Position numbers and translations under genes: made by a program. This document shows, piece by piece, positions 8,939 to 17,537 of a DNA stretch of 35,280 nucleotides. The notes beneath the pieces were generated by a model. It had not been told where the DNA came from and ran no database searches. It worked only from the letters and a program-made list of their open reading frames with translations. The DNA comes from Rhodothermales bacterium (GTDB taxonomy: Bacteria > Bacteroidota > Rhodothermia > Rhodothermales > UBA10348): assembly GCA_030830105.1 (NCBI GenBank), contig JAURNP010000145.1, positions 1 to 35,280 on the forward strand, in the 5' to 3' direction. Position 1 is the stretch's first letter. The number at the start of each line of letters is the position of its first letter.

Positions 8939-9652
8939 CTAGGCTTCGTCGGGAGCGCCTTCTTCCACGAAGCGGTATCCGACACCACGAACCGTCTGGA
9001 TATGCTGGGCGAACGAGCCGAGCTTCTCGCGAAGGTTCTTGATGTGAGCATCAACCGTGCGCTCAGTGACCATCATGGCATCTTTCCAGATGGTTTCGAG
9101 CAACTGCTGGCGCGTGAACGCCTTGCGTGGATGACGTACGAGGTAGCGCACCAGCTCAAATTCCGTGAGCGTCAGGCCAAGATCCTTACCCTCCAGCGAA
9201 GCACGGTATTCGTCTTCGTAAATGGTGAGATTTTTGACCTGGAGGGTACGACTCTCTTCAATGCCGCTACGTCGGAGCACAGCTTTGACGTGAGCCACGA
9301 TGACCTGCGGGGAGACCGGCTTGGTCAGATAGGCATCCGCGCCCAGCATCAGACCCTTGATTTGGTCATCTTCCTCGCCTTTAGCGGACAGGAAAACGAT
9401 CGGAATCGTCTCCGTCTCCACGCGGCCACGAAGGCGGCGGCAGATTTCATATCCGTCCATCTCGGGAAGCATGATGTCCAGGACGATCAGATCGACGTCA
9501 GGAGTTGCTTTTTCCAGTGCATCACTCCCTGAGTAGGCTTTGTGGACGTTGAAGCCCTCCTGCTCTAGGAAGTGGGAGACCACTTCTACGACGTCTTCTT
9601 CGTCATCAACGAGAAGGATGTGCAACTGGGACGGGTCAAAAGTGCTTGCCAT
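8939..9652 (-). CDS. OmpR/PhoB-family response regulator
   Basis: A 237-residue DNA-binding response regulator. The receiver domain (about 10-125) has acidic D16/D17, phospho-accepting D59 in LIVLDIMLP, S89 and K111. The winged-helix Trans_reg_C domain (about 140-232) has LTLTEFELVRYLVRHP and ERTVDAHIKNLREKLG, ending with TVRGVGYRF. It is first in a two-gene operon with the histidine kinase. The receiver resembles PhoB, and PhoB-PhoR is one possible identity, but no pho genes are nearby to support it. Confidence 0.95.
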   Translation of the reverse strand: MASTFDPSQLHILLVDDEEDVVEVVSHFLEQEGFNVHKAYSGSDALEKATPDVDLIVLDIMLPEMDGYEICRRLRGRVETETIPIVFLSAKGEEDDQIKGLMLGADAYLTKPVSPQVIVAHVKAVLRRSGIEESRTLQVKNLTIYEDEYRASLEGKDLGLTLTEFELVRYLVRHPRKAFTRQQLLETIWKDAMMVTERTVDAHIKNLREKLGSFAQHIQTVRGVGYRFVEEGAPDEA

Positions 9653-9722
9653 GTCAACAACGGTGTAATGCTAATGGCGGGAATGGAGCTGTCGTCGGAC
9701 AGAAACAATCCCCGAAGAGCAA

Positions 9723-9730
9723 CGAATATA
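9723..9730 (-). promoter_or_regulatory. Possible -7 element for the regulator-kinase operon
   Basis: On the minus strand this reads TATATTCG, one base from the Bacteroidota TAnnTTTG element, about 70 bases upstream of the response-regulator ATG. A TTTCGG lies 18-19 bases further upstream as a weak -33 candidate. Pattern match only. Confidence 0.3.
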
Positions 9731-9806
9731 CTACAGCGTCTTCACATCCCGAAAGGTTACCCGTTCCAAACCGACGCATGAACGATTCGAGGCGGATGGT
9801 TTTTGT

Positions 9807-9835
9807 TTGAGCTGACAGGCGGTCGCGCCTATACT
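9807..9835 (+). promoter_or_regulatory. Sigma-70-like promoter for DUF2911 gene
   Basis: TTGAGC (9807-9812), a 17-base spacer, and TATACT (9830-9835) would start transcription about 20 bases before the ATG at 9865. Spacing and hexamers are good for a housekeeping promoter. It lies in the divergent region shared with the response-regulator gene. Confidence 0.45.
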
Positions 9836-9864
9836 CGCGTATCCATTATTCAATCTGGACATCT

Positions 9865-10884
9865 ATGATTCGGCCTATCCCATTGCTTTTAGCCTGTGTA
9901 TCGATGCTTACGGCGCTCGGCACTCCTTCATCGGCCTATGCTCAGGTCTTGGCCAGTGAACGTAGCAATGTGACGCAAATGATCTCTGGAACGGAGATCG
10001 AGATCGACTACTCTCGCCCTTCCATGCGGGGCCGTACCCAGATTTGGGGAGCCATGGAACCATGGGATATTGCTTGGACACCGGGCGCCAATAACTCGAC
10101 CACGTTCAAATTCTCGAATGACGTCACCATAAACGGCGTCGACGTCGAGGCCGGAAAGTACGGTGTCTGGTTCGAGCTCCGGGAAAATGAGCCATGGCGC
10201 ATGATGCTAAACCATGATACGACGCTGTTTCACCTTCCGTATCCACCCATGGATCACGAGGGTCTCTACAAGATCATCGACATTGAGCACAAGGAGGTCG
10301 ATTCGTATGTGGAAACCTTGCGCTTCGATCTTCAGCACATCCGTCCCGATGGTGCCATCATTGAATTCCAATGGGCCACGACGCGCGTTGAGCTGGATTT
10401 GGGCGTGGACCCGGGATATCACATGACGTTTTTCCCCGAAGAGGCTGCTCCATTCGAGGGCACCTGGATTCTGGATACCAGCATGGCGCGTCCGCCAGAC
10501 AGCTCCATCGTCAAATGGCGAGCTGACATGGCCGACAATGAAGGAGACTTGGAGGGCTTTGAAGAGTGGCTGAGCTGGTTCAAACCCGATCAGGAAGTCC
10601 GCCTTGCATACGAGCCGGAAACCGGTCATCTAAGCGGTACCAGCGAATTCATGGCCTGGTGGATTGGTGCGTCGATGGACGTGCCGAACTTGCTTCTCGT
10701 CCAAAAAAGCGAAGACATTTTTGTCGAGGCTGGATTGATGAATGGCACGGTCATGCACGTCAATGACAACACATTCTGGGAGTTTGACCTGGATGAGTCA
10801 GGTCAGGCCACGTTGCTCTTGCAGCGAAGTGCACGGTCGGATGAGATCGTGGGGCGCGCTGTTCGCGAGGACTCGGGAGAATAA
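9865..10884 (+). CDS. Secreted DUF2911-domain protein
   Basis: A 339-residue exported protein. A signal peptide (MIRPIPLLLACVSMLTALGT, likely cut after AYA at residue 26) precedes a DUF2911 domain (about 30-175), recognised by IEIDYSRPSMRGR, IWGAMEPWDIAWTPGANNST, FSNDVTINGVDVEAGKYGVW and RMMLNHD. The family is frequent in Bacteroidota-type bacteria and has no established function that I know. The C-terminal half (about 190-335) is a second, unassigned region rich in acidic and aromatic residues that reads like a beta-sandwich. The product is probably periplasmic or secreted. It is monocistronic, facing the alanine racemase gene tail to tail 23 bases away. Confidence 0.9.
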   Translation: MIRPIPLLLACVSMLTALGTPSSAYAQVLASERSNVTQMISGTEIEIDYSRPSMRGRTQIWGAMEPWDIAWTPGANNSTTFKFSNDVTINGVDVEAGKYGVWFELRENEPWRMMLNHDTTLFHLPYPPMDHEGLYKIIDIEHKEVDSYVETLRFDLQHIRPDGAIIEFQWATTRVELDLGVDPGYHMTFFPEEAAPFEGTWILDTSMARPPDSSIVKWRADMADNEGDLEGFEEWLSWFKPDQEVRLAYEPETGHLSGTSEFMAWWIGASMDVPNLLLVQKSEDIFVEAGLMNGTVMHVNDNTFWEFDLDESGQATLLLQRSARSDEIVGRAVREDSGE

Positions 10885-10907
10885 ACGTCGGTTCTTCGTG
10901 GTCGCCA

Positions 10908-12062
10908 CTAGGAAGGCAGGCGGGGTACGCGCGAGGAGACGGCACAAACAGGTACGTATGTAATGGACTGCGTGTGATCCGCCACATCAAAGGCAGTGGG
11001 TCCGGCGGCTCCGAACAACAATACTTCGTCGCCTACGCGGATATTCCCGCGATCCGGTCCGATGTCAACCATGAACATGTCCATGCACACCGTTCCCACA
11101 ATGGGATACCGGTGATTCCCGATCCGGACGTCTCCTTTACCAGACAGGTGCCGGGAGACGCCATCTGCGTAACCGGCCCCTACCGTAGCAATCCAGGTTT
11201 CCCGCGGTGCGCTCCACCTCGAACCATAAGAAATGGACGTACCCGCCGGCACGTGCTTCATGGATGTGATACGGCTGACCACATCCATGACCGGTTGAAG
11301 GCCCGTTTCCGGCCGATCATGACCCGGTAGGTCCAGCAATCCATAGAGTGCAATGCCCACGCGGGTAATCTGATATCTGGACGCATCCACGGAGCGAGGA
11401 TGGGCGAATACTGCGGCGCTCGCTGCGACGTGCAACGGCGCAGGAGCGCCGCCAAGCCCGTCTATGAAAGCTTCGAACGCCGTCAATTGCCGTTCGGTGA
11501 GGTCCGATTCCGGTTCATCGGCCCGAGCAAAGTGTGTCCATACCGAGCCCAGGTCGAGTCGCTCCGCCGAATCGATGGCTTTCAGCACTGACACAGAATC
11601 TTCCGGACGCCGTCCCAGACGCCCCATGCCGGTATCCACTTTCAGGTGGCAGCGAAGCCGTCCTCGGGTGGCTGCTGCAGCTTGCAGCGATTCTTCTGAG
11701 TCAATCACAACGTCCAGGCATCCTTGTGTTGCCGCCTCGACCCAATCCTCTCGCAGAGGCGCAAAAACCATGATATTGGCCTCGATACCGGCGTTTCGAA
11801 GCTCGAGAGCCTCCGCCACCGTTGCCACGCCAAGATGTTTGACGCCCAACGAGACTAGTTCGCTGGCCACCATGAGAGCGCCATGTCCGTACGCGTTCGC
11901 CTTTACGACGCCCATCATGTCCAATCCGGGAGCCTTGTCTCGGATGGTTTCCACATTGGTACGCAGCCGATCCAGATGGATGACCGCTCGGGTTGTGGCC
12001 AGGCTTGGAGAAATGGGAGTCACTTTCAAGGAAGAAATGGAGTACAAACGGACCAGCTGCAT
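10908..12062 (-). CDS. alr: Alanine racemase
   Basis: PLP enzyme converting L-alanine to D-alanine for peptidoglycan, cytoplasmic. The PLP lysine is K54 in VVKANAYGHG. The catalytic tyrosine on the other face is Y279 in GTSISYGSRW. HLKVDTGMGRLG (from residue 139), THFARAD and GTVCMDMFMVD are further family signatures. The 384-residue length is typical. The first 20 residues precede the conserved barrel (RAVIHLDRL) and the exact start is not certain. D-Ala-D-Ala ligase, the next enzyme in the pathway, is encoded 2.3 kb away at 14384, with unrelated genes between, so the two are neighbours but not one operon. Confidence 0.96.
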   Translation of the reverse strand: MQLVRLYSISSLKVTPISPSLATTRAVIHLDRLRTNVETIRDKAPGLDMMGVVKANAYGHGALMVASELVSLGVKHLGVATVAEALELRNAGIEANIMVFAPLREDWVEAATQGCLDVVIDSEESLQAAAATRGRLRCHLKVDTGMGRLGRRPEDSVSVLKAIDSAERLDLGSVWTHFARADEPESDLTERQLTAFEAFIDGLGGAPAPLHVAASAAVFAHPRSVDASRYQITRVGIALYGLLDLPGHDRPETGLQPVMDVVSRITSMKHVPAGTSISYGSRWSAPRETWIATVGAGYADGVSRHLSGKGDVRIGNHRYPIVGTVCMDMFMVDIGPDRGNIRVGDEVLLFGAAGPTAFDVADHTQSITYVPVCAVSSRVPRLPS

Positions 12063-12104
12063 CAGTTGGACTGATCTCCAGGGAATCTAGCGCCGGCCGC
12101 GTCT

Positions 12105-12124
12105 GTTTTCCACGGTTTTCCACG
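12105..12124. repeat. Two head-to-tail copies of a 10-bp repeat
   Basis: GTTTTCCACG occurs twice in direct succession in the region between divergent alr and the dihydroorotase gene. The TTTTCCAC core resembles a DnaA box variant (TTATCCACA), but the final G and lack of further copies make an origin unlikely. A regulator-binding site is possible. Confidence 0.45.
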
Positions 12125-12231
12125 AGGTGATCATGCATGCAGCCTTCAGCCGTGCGTACCTTGGCTCCATCCACAACCGGGACCGGATTCCCGGTTTACC
12201 GACCGCCCTGTCAACAGTTCAGACTGCGACC

Positions 12232-13527
12232 ATGACCGTTCAAGCCACTCCCGACCTGCTGATCAAGGGGGGAACCCTGCTCGACCCCGTTTCCGGTTCC
12301 GAGTCCCGCTCCGATGTGTTGATCAAGGATGGTCTCATTGCTGCCCTCGGAAAAGATCTGTCCGCGGAAGGCGTTGCTGTTTTCGATGCTTCCGGCAAGT
12401 ACGTTTCCATGGGCTGGATGGACATGCACGTTCACCTTCGCGAGCCCGGATTCGAGCACAAGGAGACTATTCAGACCGGTAGTGCGGCGGCGGCCTTCGG
12501 AGGTTTTACGGCGGTTGCGTGCATGCCAAATACGGATCCACCGATCCATACCCGCGACGTGGTCGAGTTCATTATCGAAAGGGCGGGAGCCACTCCTGTT
12601 GACGTATATCCCATTGCTTGTGTATCGAAGCATCGTAAGGGAGAAAGTCTGGCTGAAATGGCCGATCTCGCCGAGGGCGGCGCAGTCGCCTTCTCGGACG
12701 ATGGGGATCCAGTCCAGGATTCCGGCTTGATGCGACATGCGTTGGAGTACAGCCGCATGCTCGACAAACCCATCATCGGCCATGAGGAGGATCTGCCTCT
12801 GGGACCGAAGGGCCATATGCACGAGGGCGAGGTATCCACGCGCCTTGGACTTCCAGGTATTCCGACCATATCAGAGGAAATCATGATCGCCCGTGATATC
12901 CTCTTGGCTGAGTACACTGGCGGTCACGTCCACATCGCCCATATTTCGACGGCGAATGCCGTGGACCAAGTACGCCTGGCCAAAAGCAAGGGAATCAACG
13001 TGACCACTGAAGTGTGCACACACCACTTTACCCTTACCGACAAGGCCGTGGAGGACATGGACTTCGATACCCATACCAAGATGCATCCGCCGCTTCGTAC
13101 GCAGGCAGATATTGATGCCATCAAGGTGGGGCTGAAAGATGGAACCATCGACGCCATATGTACCGATCATGCTCCGCACGCATCGTTTGAAAAAGAAGTC
13201 GAATACGTAGCTGCTCCATTCGGTATCCTGGGGCTGGAAACGGCCTGGGGACTTACCGGCCGCGAACTGATCGAATCCGGTATTCTCAGCATCCAGGAGG
13301 CGGTTTACAAGCTGACGGTGGCACCGCGAGAAATCCTGCGAATTCCTGTGCCGACCATGGCAGAAGGCCAGCCGGCCAACCTCACCATATTCGATGCCCA
13401 CTCTAAGTGGACGTTTGAGAAAGAGCACATCCACTCCAAGAGTGTCAATACGCCGTTCGTAGGAGACCGCATGGTGGGCAGGGCCTGGGCGACCTACAAC
13501 AAGGGTCAGCTGGTCAACAACGCCTGA
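12232..13527 (+). CDS. pyrC: Dihydroorotase
   Basis: Zinc amidohydrolase of de novo pyrimidine synthesis that cyclises carbamoyl-aspartate to dihydroorotate. The metal-binding HxH is H66/H68 in DMHVHLREPG. Further ligands would be D157 in FSDDGDP, H184 in IIGHEED and H237 in IAHIST. The catalytic aspartate is D312 in CTDHAPHA. The long bacterial (class I-like) form is about 430 residues, and this is 431. The ATG at 12232 was chosen because the family begins just before LLIKGGTLLDP. The frame is open from 12127, but those 35 residues look non-coding and overlap the intergenic repeat. Its stop is 2 bases from the stop of the convergent phosphoesterase gene. Confidence 0.95.
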   Translation: MTVQATPDLLIKGGTLLDPVSGSESRSDVLIKDGLIAALGKDLSAEGVAVFDASGKYVSMGWMDMHVHLREPGFEHKETIQTGSAAAAFGGFTAVACMPNTDPPIHTRDVVEFIIERAGATPVDVYPIACVSKHRKGESLAEMADLAEGGAVAFSDDGDPVQDSGLMRHALEYSRMLDKPIIGHEEDLPLGPKGHMHEGEVSTRLGLPGIPTISEEIMIARDILLAEYTGGHVHIAHISTANAVDQVRLAKSKGINVTTEVCTHHFTLTDKAVEDMDFDTHTKMHPPLRTQADIDAIKVGLKDGTIDAICTDHAPHASFEKEVEYVAAPFGILGLETAWGLTGRELIESGILSIQEAVYKLTVAPREILRIPVPTMAEGQPANLTIFDAHSKWTFEKEHIHSKSVNTPFVGDRMVGRAWATYNKGQLVNNA

Positions 13528-13529
13528 GG

Positions 13530-14231
13530 TCAGTTTCCGCGTTCGAGACGCCGCCCGAGCGACGAGGGCAGACCTTCTTCGCGAATGCGCTGACGGGCTC
13601 GGTCCACGTTGTAGGGCACGCGCTTCAAGTCGGAGTGATACGTGTCGGAATCAAAGATTCCATAGCAGGCCCGGGAATCGCCATCTCTCGGCTGCCCGAC
13701 ACTGCCAGCATTGATGATGAATCGATGTCCTGCCCGTGGTCGAAGGACTCCCAGCGTCTCCGATAGGACTCCTGGCATATGGGTGTGGCCGACGAAGCAG
13801 ACGTTCGTTTCAAAGTGCCTGAACTGCTCTTGCGCCAGGAAGAAAGACTCGATTCGCATCCACCGTTCCGGAAATTGAGGGGACGCGTGAGCGAGTGTCA
13901 CATCGTGGATGACCTGCGTCAGCGGAAGATTCGCCAGCCAGGTGAGATCGGCATCCTCGAGCTCGTCAGCATTATGCTCGGCCGCCACCTGACCATGATC
14001 CGGTAGCATTTCGATTCCTTCTCCGGTGGCCACCGCGAGATCGTGATTACCAAGAACAACCGCATCACACCACTCTCGAACCAGCTTGACGCATGCAAGA
14101 GGATCCGCTCCGTATCCGACTACATCGCCGAGGCACAGCACAGCGTCCGGCTTGGCCTTCTGAAGGTCAATCAGGACGGCCTCCAGGGCAGGCAGATTGG
14201 AGTGGATATCGGAGATTATAGCGAGGCGCAC
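13530..14231 (-). CDS. Metallophosphoesterase
   Basis: A calcineurin-like phosphoesterase with all the dimetal motifs: SDIHSN close to the N-terminus, GDVVGYG, LGNHD, a histidine in TLAHASP, and FVGHTHMPG. Compact proteins of this kind (about 233 residues from the GTG at 14231) belong to the YfcE/diadenosine-tetraphosphatase-like group of small cytoplasmic phosphoesterases. The substrate cannot be read from sequence. I prefer the GTG at 14231 because the domain starts immediately (RLAIISDIHSN). The frame is open to another GTG at 14333, but that would reach to within 50 bases of the divergent ddl start, and the extension is Arg-rich and non-conserved in appearance. Confidence 0.88.
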   Translation of the reverse strand: MRLAIISDIHSNLPALEAVLIDLQKAKPDAVLCLGDVVGYGADPLACVKLVREWCDAVVLGNHDLAVATGEGIEMLPDHGQVAAEHNADELEDADLTWLANLPLTQVIHDVTLAHASPQFPERWMRIESFFLAQEQFRHFETNVCFVGHTHMPGVLSETLGVLRPRAGHRFIINAGSVGQPRDGDSRACYGIFDSDTYHSDLKRVPYNVDRARQRIREEGLPSSLGRRLERGN

Positions 14232-14383
14232 AGCAGGTTTGCTTGTTCGAGTCGGCAGAGGAGAGCGGGTCAACGCCACTGGGCGCACGAAGATCGCGGA
14301 CCAGAGTAGACAACGCAACCTTCGATCATACACACATCCGACGTTCCGCTTTGTATTTTCGTCCTAGGTAACATTTCATCCCG

Positions 14384-15592
14384 ATGCATAGATATCCAGT
14401 CGCCGTATTTTTTGGAGGGCCCTCGCCAGAGCACGAGGTGTCTGTTATAACGGGTCTTCAAGCGGTTTCAGCGCTGAAGGGCCGAGGCCACGATGTCCTG
14501 CCTGTCTATGTTTCGAAAGGCGGTCGGTGGTTTACCGGAGATGGTCTGGACGACGTAGGTCTTTACAAGAATTTGAGCGCCTTACAAAAGGCGGCGGATG
14601 AAATGGCACTGGCTCCAGGCCCAGGGCGGTCCCTGCGATTGATACCGGTGGATCAACCCCTGCTCGGCCGTCAGGATGGCGTCCTGGTGGATTGCGTATT
14701 GCTTGCTTTCCACGGTGGAGCGGGAGAAAACGGCGGGGTTCAAGGATTATGTGAGAGTCTGGGCGTGCCATTTACAGGATCCGGCGTGATGGCATCCTCA
14801 GTCGGCATGGACAAAGTGCGAGCCAAACGGCTGTGTCAGGCGGATGGTATTCCCGTGGTCGAATGGGTAGAGGTTACGGAGCAAGCATGGGTGGGTGATG
14901 AAGACGCGCGATTGGACCATATTATCGACACACTTGGATTTCCGGCCATCGTGAAGCCGGTACATCTTGGGTCATCCATAGGAATTGCGCGGGTAGAGGA
15001 GCGGAGTGAACTCGAAGCGGCTGTTGAGGAAGCCTTCCGTTACGATGCTTCGGTGATGATTGAACGCTGTGTGACCAATCTGCGGGAGATCAACTGCTCT
15101 GTCCTGGGTGCGGCGGGTGACAGGACGGTATCGGTACTCGAAGAACCGGTCTCGGGCGATGGCACGCTTTCCTTCGAAGACAAGTACGTGCGCGGCTTGG
15201 GCGGGAAAGGAAGCAAAGGGCGATCGGAAGCTGGTATGGCGTCGCTGGATCGCATTATTCCCGCACGGGTTGAGGACGAGGTGGCCGAACGCATCGGGGA
15301 TCTGGCTGGTCGTATATTCGATGCCTTGGACGCTAGTGGGGTGGCCCGAATCGATTTCCTGATGGATGATGCCACCAACGAAGTCTTGTTCAACGAGATC
15401 AATACGATTCCGGGCTCGCTCTCTTTCTACCTTTGGGAGCCGACAGGAGTGCCTTTCGGCGAGCTGTTGGAGAAATTGTTGGCATTGGCTATCAATCGGT
15501 TCGAGACGCGGAGCCGACGCGTTAGCACCTTTGAGACGAACCTGCTCGATGCCCGAGCCTCAGGTGGACTGAAGGGCAAGCTCGGATCCTAG
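14384..15592 (+). CDS. ddl: D-alanine--D-alanine ligase
   Basis: ATP-grasp ligase that joins two D-alanines for the peptidoglycan peptide stem, cytoplasmic. The N-terminal signature is FFGGPSPEHEVSVITG (from residue 9), followed by AFHGGAGENGGVQG (from residue 109), the ATP-binding FPAIVKPVHLGSSIGI, and the C-terminal metal-binding FNEINTIPGSLSFYLW. The 402-residue length exceeds the E. coli enzymes (about 310-360) because of a longer central insertion and a tail after LLALAINRFE. TATTTTCG at 14354-14361 is one base from TAnnTTTG and could be its -7 promoter element. The last four bases, CTAG, are shared with the convergent psuG stop. Confidence 0.95.
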   Translation: MHRYPVAVFFGGPSPEHEVSVITGLQAVSALKGRGHDVLPVYVSKGGRWFTGDGLDDVGLYKNLSALQKAADEMALAPGPGRSLRLIPVDQPLLGRQDGVLVDCVLLAFHGGAGENGGVQGLCESLGVPFTGSGVMASSVGMDKVRAKRLCQADGIPVVEWVEVTEQAWVGDEDARLDHIIDTLGFPAIVKPVHLGSSIGIARVEERSELEAAVEEAFRYDASVMIERCVTNLREINCSVLGAAGDRTVSVLEEPVSGDGTLSFEDKYVRGLGGKGSKGRSEAGMASLDRIIPARVEDEVAERIGDLAGRIFDALDASGVARIDFLMDDATNEVLFNEINTIPGSLSFYLWEPTGVPFGELLEKLLALAINRFETRSRRVSTFETNLLDARASGGLKGKLGS

Positions 15593-16443
15593 AGAGCGAC
15601 CGCAATGCGGGCGGCCAACTGTGCATTCTGCTCCAGCAAGGCAATATTGGCGGCCAGTGCTTTATCGCCGAGTTGTTGGCGAACCTGGTCAAGTAGATAC
15701 GGGGTGACCTCAGCCGGCCTCAGGCTCTGCGCGATCGGTAGGCCCAAGGCCTCGGAGACCACACGCTGGACCTCTTCAATGGGCAGTGCATGGGCTTCAG
15801 GTAAAGGGACTGTGACCAGAATGGCCTGCGGAAGCCGAAGCGCATCCCGGGAGCGCACGATGGCGGCGACTTCCTCAATGCTGTTGCATCGCACATCAAC
15901 GGGAAACGACGTCTCCCCGCAGTAAAATGCCGGCATGGTGTCGGTCTGCCAACCGACAACGGTCACGCCAAGCGTCTCCAGTCTTTCACGGGTAGCTTCC
16001 AGATTAAGGATCGCCTTTGGACCGGCGCAGACAACGGTGACGGGGCAACGAGCCAATTCCGTCAAATCGGCACTTTCATCCCACAGTGGCTGTCCGTCTG
16101 CACCCTGATGTACACCCCCAATACCTCCGGTTGCCATCACCCGGATTCCCGCCTGGTGGGCGAGTCGAATGGTGGCCGCGACGGTAGTGGCCCCGCTTCT
16201 ACCCTGGGCGACAACCGCTGGTAAATTTCGCAGGCTTACCTTTTCGATTCCGTCCTCCTGGCAGAATCGCTCCAGATCTGCTCGGTCACATCGGGTGGCG
16301 ATCTTGCCGTCCAGAATGCCTACGGTCCGTGGCTCGGCTCCATTTTCTCGAACAAGCGTCTCAACAGACAGCGCCAGTTCCATATTGGCTGGCCAAGGGA
16401 GACCGTGGGAAAGTACCGTGGTTTCTAAGGCAACAGAAGACAT
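15589..16443 (-). CDS. psuG: Pseudouridine-5'-phosphate glycosidase
   Basis: Reversibly splits pseudouridine 5'-phosphate into uracil and ribose 5-phosphate. Agreement with E. coli PsuG runs the whole length: VALETTVLSHGLPWP, RSGATTVAATI, RVMATGGIGGVHQGAD, VTVVCAGPKAILNLE and MPAFYC. The proposed Schiff-base lysine is K143 in CAGPKAIL. E7 in ALETT and K68 in EKVSLRNLP match other active-site positions. The ATG at 16443 gives 284 residues, about 28 shorter at the N-terminus than E. coli. An ATG at 16512 in the same frame would add 23. The usual partner, pseudouridine kinase (psuK), is not adjacent. Divergent from the M28 peptidase gene. Confidence 0.94.
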   Translation of the reverse strand: MSSVALETTVLSHGLPWPANMELALSVETLVRENGAEPRTVGILDGKIATRCDRADLERFCQEDGIEKVSLRNLPAVVAQGRSGATTVAATIRLAHQAGIRVMATGGIGGVHQGADGQPLWDESADLTELARCPVTVVCAGPKAILNLEATRERLETLGVTVVGWQTDTMPAFYCGETSFPVDVRCNSIEEVAAIVRSRDALRLPQAILVTVPLPEAHALPIEEVQRVVSEALGLPIAQSLRPAEVTPYLLDQVRQQLGDKALAANIALLEQNAQLAARIAVAL

Positions 16444-16550
16444 GATGATAGAGCGTGCCTGGGCGATGTCAGGGAAGAATGGAGCGAATTCGCAACCTAC
16501 GAAAGCAGGCATCGTTGGTCTTGAAAGTAACCTTGTCTGAATCGAGTAGC

Positions 16551-17531
16551 ATGAATCTCTCAAAACGTCTCTCTACCTGCCTTCCCGTTCTCCTACTCCT
16601 GCCGATCATGCTCGCGGCTTCGGCCTGCGGCCAGTCCTCGACCGCAGACGATGAGAAAGAGCAAGCGCCTTTATCAATTGATGGGGAGCGTTTGCTACAG
16701 CACGTGGAGGTGCTTTCATCCGATGCCTACCAGGGGCGGAAATCGGGTACCGAAGGAGGACTCAAGGCACGGACATACATCGAGGCGGCTTTTGATGAAC
16801 TCGGAGTGCAGCCTGCCTGCGGGGATTCGTTCCAGCAACCATTTACTTTCACCGGTCGACTTGGGCAGGTGGATGCGGTCAATCTGATCACGCGCATTCC
16901 GGGTACTTCCGGAGGAGGGTCCATCGTACTGACCGCCCATTTCGACCACCTGGGCGTTTTCAATGGCGATATCTACAACGGTGCTGACGATAACGCCTCG
17001 GGTGTAGCCGCTCTGCTGGAAGTTGCTCGTTCTGTTCGCGCGGCGCCCCTGGAGCACGATCTGATTCTGGCCGCACTGGATGCGGAAGAAACCGGATTAT
17101 TGGGGGCTCGACATCTGGTTGATTCAGCTTGTTTTGACGAGCTGGATGTCAAGGTCAATGTCAATCTGGACATGGTCAGTCGTAGTGAGGCCGGTGAGCT
17201 TTACGCGAGCGGTACGTATCAGTATCCGTTCCTGAAACCGGTGCTGGAAGCGCTCAGTATTCGAGACAAAGTTACCCTTCTTCTCGGTCACGATGTGCCC
17301 GGTTCAACGCGCATGGATTGGAGCAACTCCTCCGATCACGCTGCTTTCCACGCCGCAGGAATTCCTTTCGTCTACTTTGGGGTAGAGGACCACGCGGGTT
17401 ATCACAACCCGACGGACGATTTCGAAGCGATCACACCCGAGTTTTTTCAGTCCGCAGTGGATTTCGTGTATCAGGCCGTCCGGGCGCTGGATGTGGCCAT
17501 TCCGGGATTCCCTGCTTCCTCAAGCGACTGA
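16551..17531 (+). CDS. M28-family metallopeptidase lipoprotein
   Basis: A 326-residue exported zinc aminopeptidase. The ATG at 16551 starts a lipoprotein signal peptide ending LAASAC, with the lipidated cysteine at Cys26. The frame opens earlier at 16455, but that part is non-coding in appearance. The two-zinc M28 ligand set is visible: H130 in LTAHFDHLG, D146 in GADDNASG, catalytic/ligand E179-E180 in DAEETGLLGA, D207 in VNLDMV, and a late histidine in DHAGYHNPTDD. It is likely anchored in the periplasm or on the surface for peptide scavenging. The stop lies 6 bases before the MOSC gene, so the two are probably co-transcribed. Confidence 0.93.
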   Translation: MNLSKRLSTCLPVLLLLPIMLAASACGQSSTADDEKEQAPLSIDGERLLQHVEVLSSDAYQGRKSGTEGGLKARTYIEAAFDELGVQPACGDSFQQPFTFTGRLGQVDAVNLITRIPGTSGGGSIVLTAHFDHLGVFNGDIYNGADDNASGVAALLEVARSVRAAPLEHDLILAALDAEETGLLGARHLVDSACFDELDVKVNVNLDMVSRSEAGELYASGTYQYPFLKPVLEALSIRDKVTLLLGHDVPGSTRMDWSNSSDHAAFHAAGIPFVYFGVEDHAGYHNPTDDFEAITPEFFQSAVDFVYQAVRALDVAIPGFPASSSD

Positions 17532-17537
17532 CGCACG

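Noticed and set aside
8939-9652. Naming the two-component pair PhoB-PhoR
   Set aside because: The domains match, but many two-component systems share them. There are no phosphate genes nearby and the sensing region is unassigned.
12105-12124. Possible DnaA boxes or replication origin
   Set aside because: Only two copies, both ending in G instead of A, with no AT-rich unwinding region and no dnaA or dnaN nearby.
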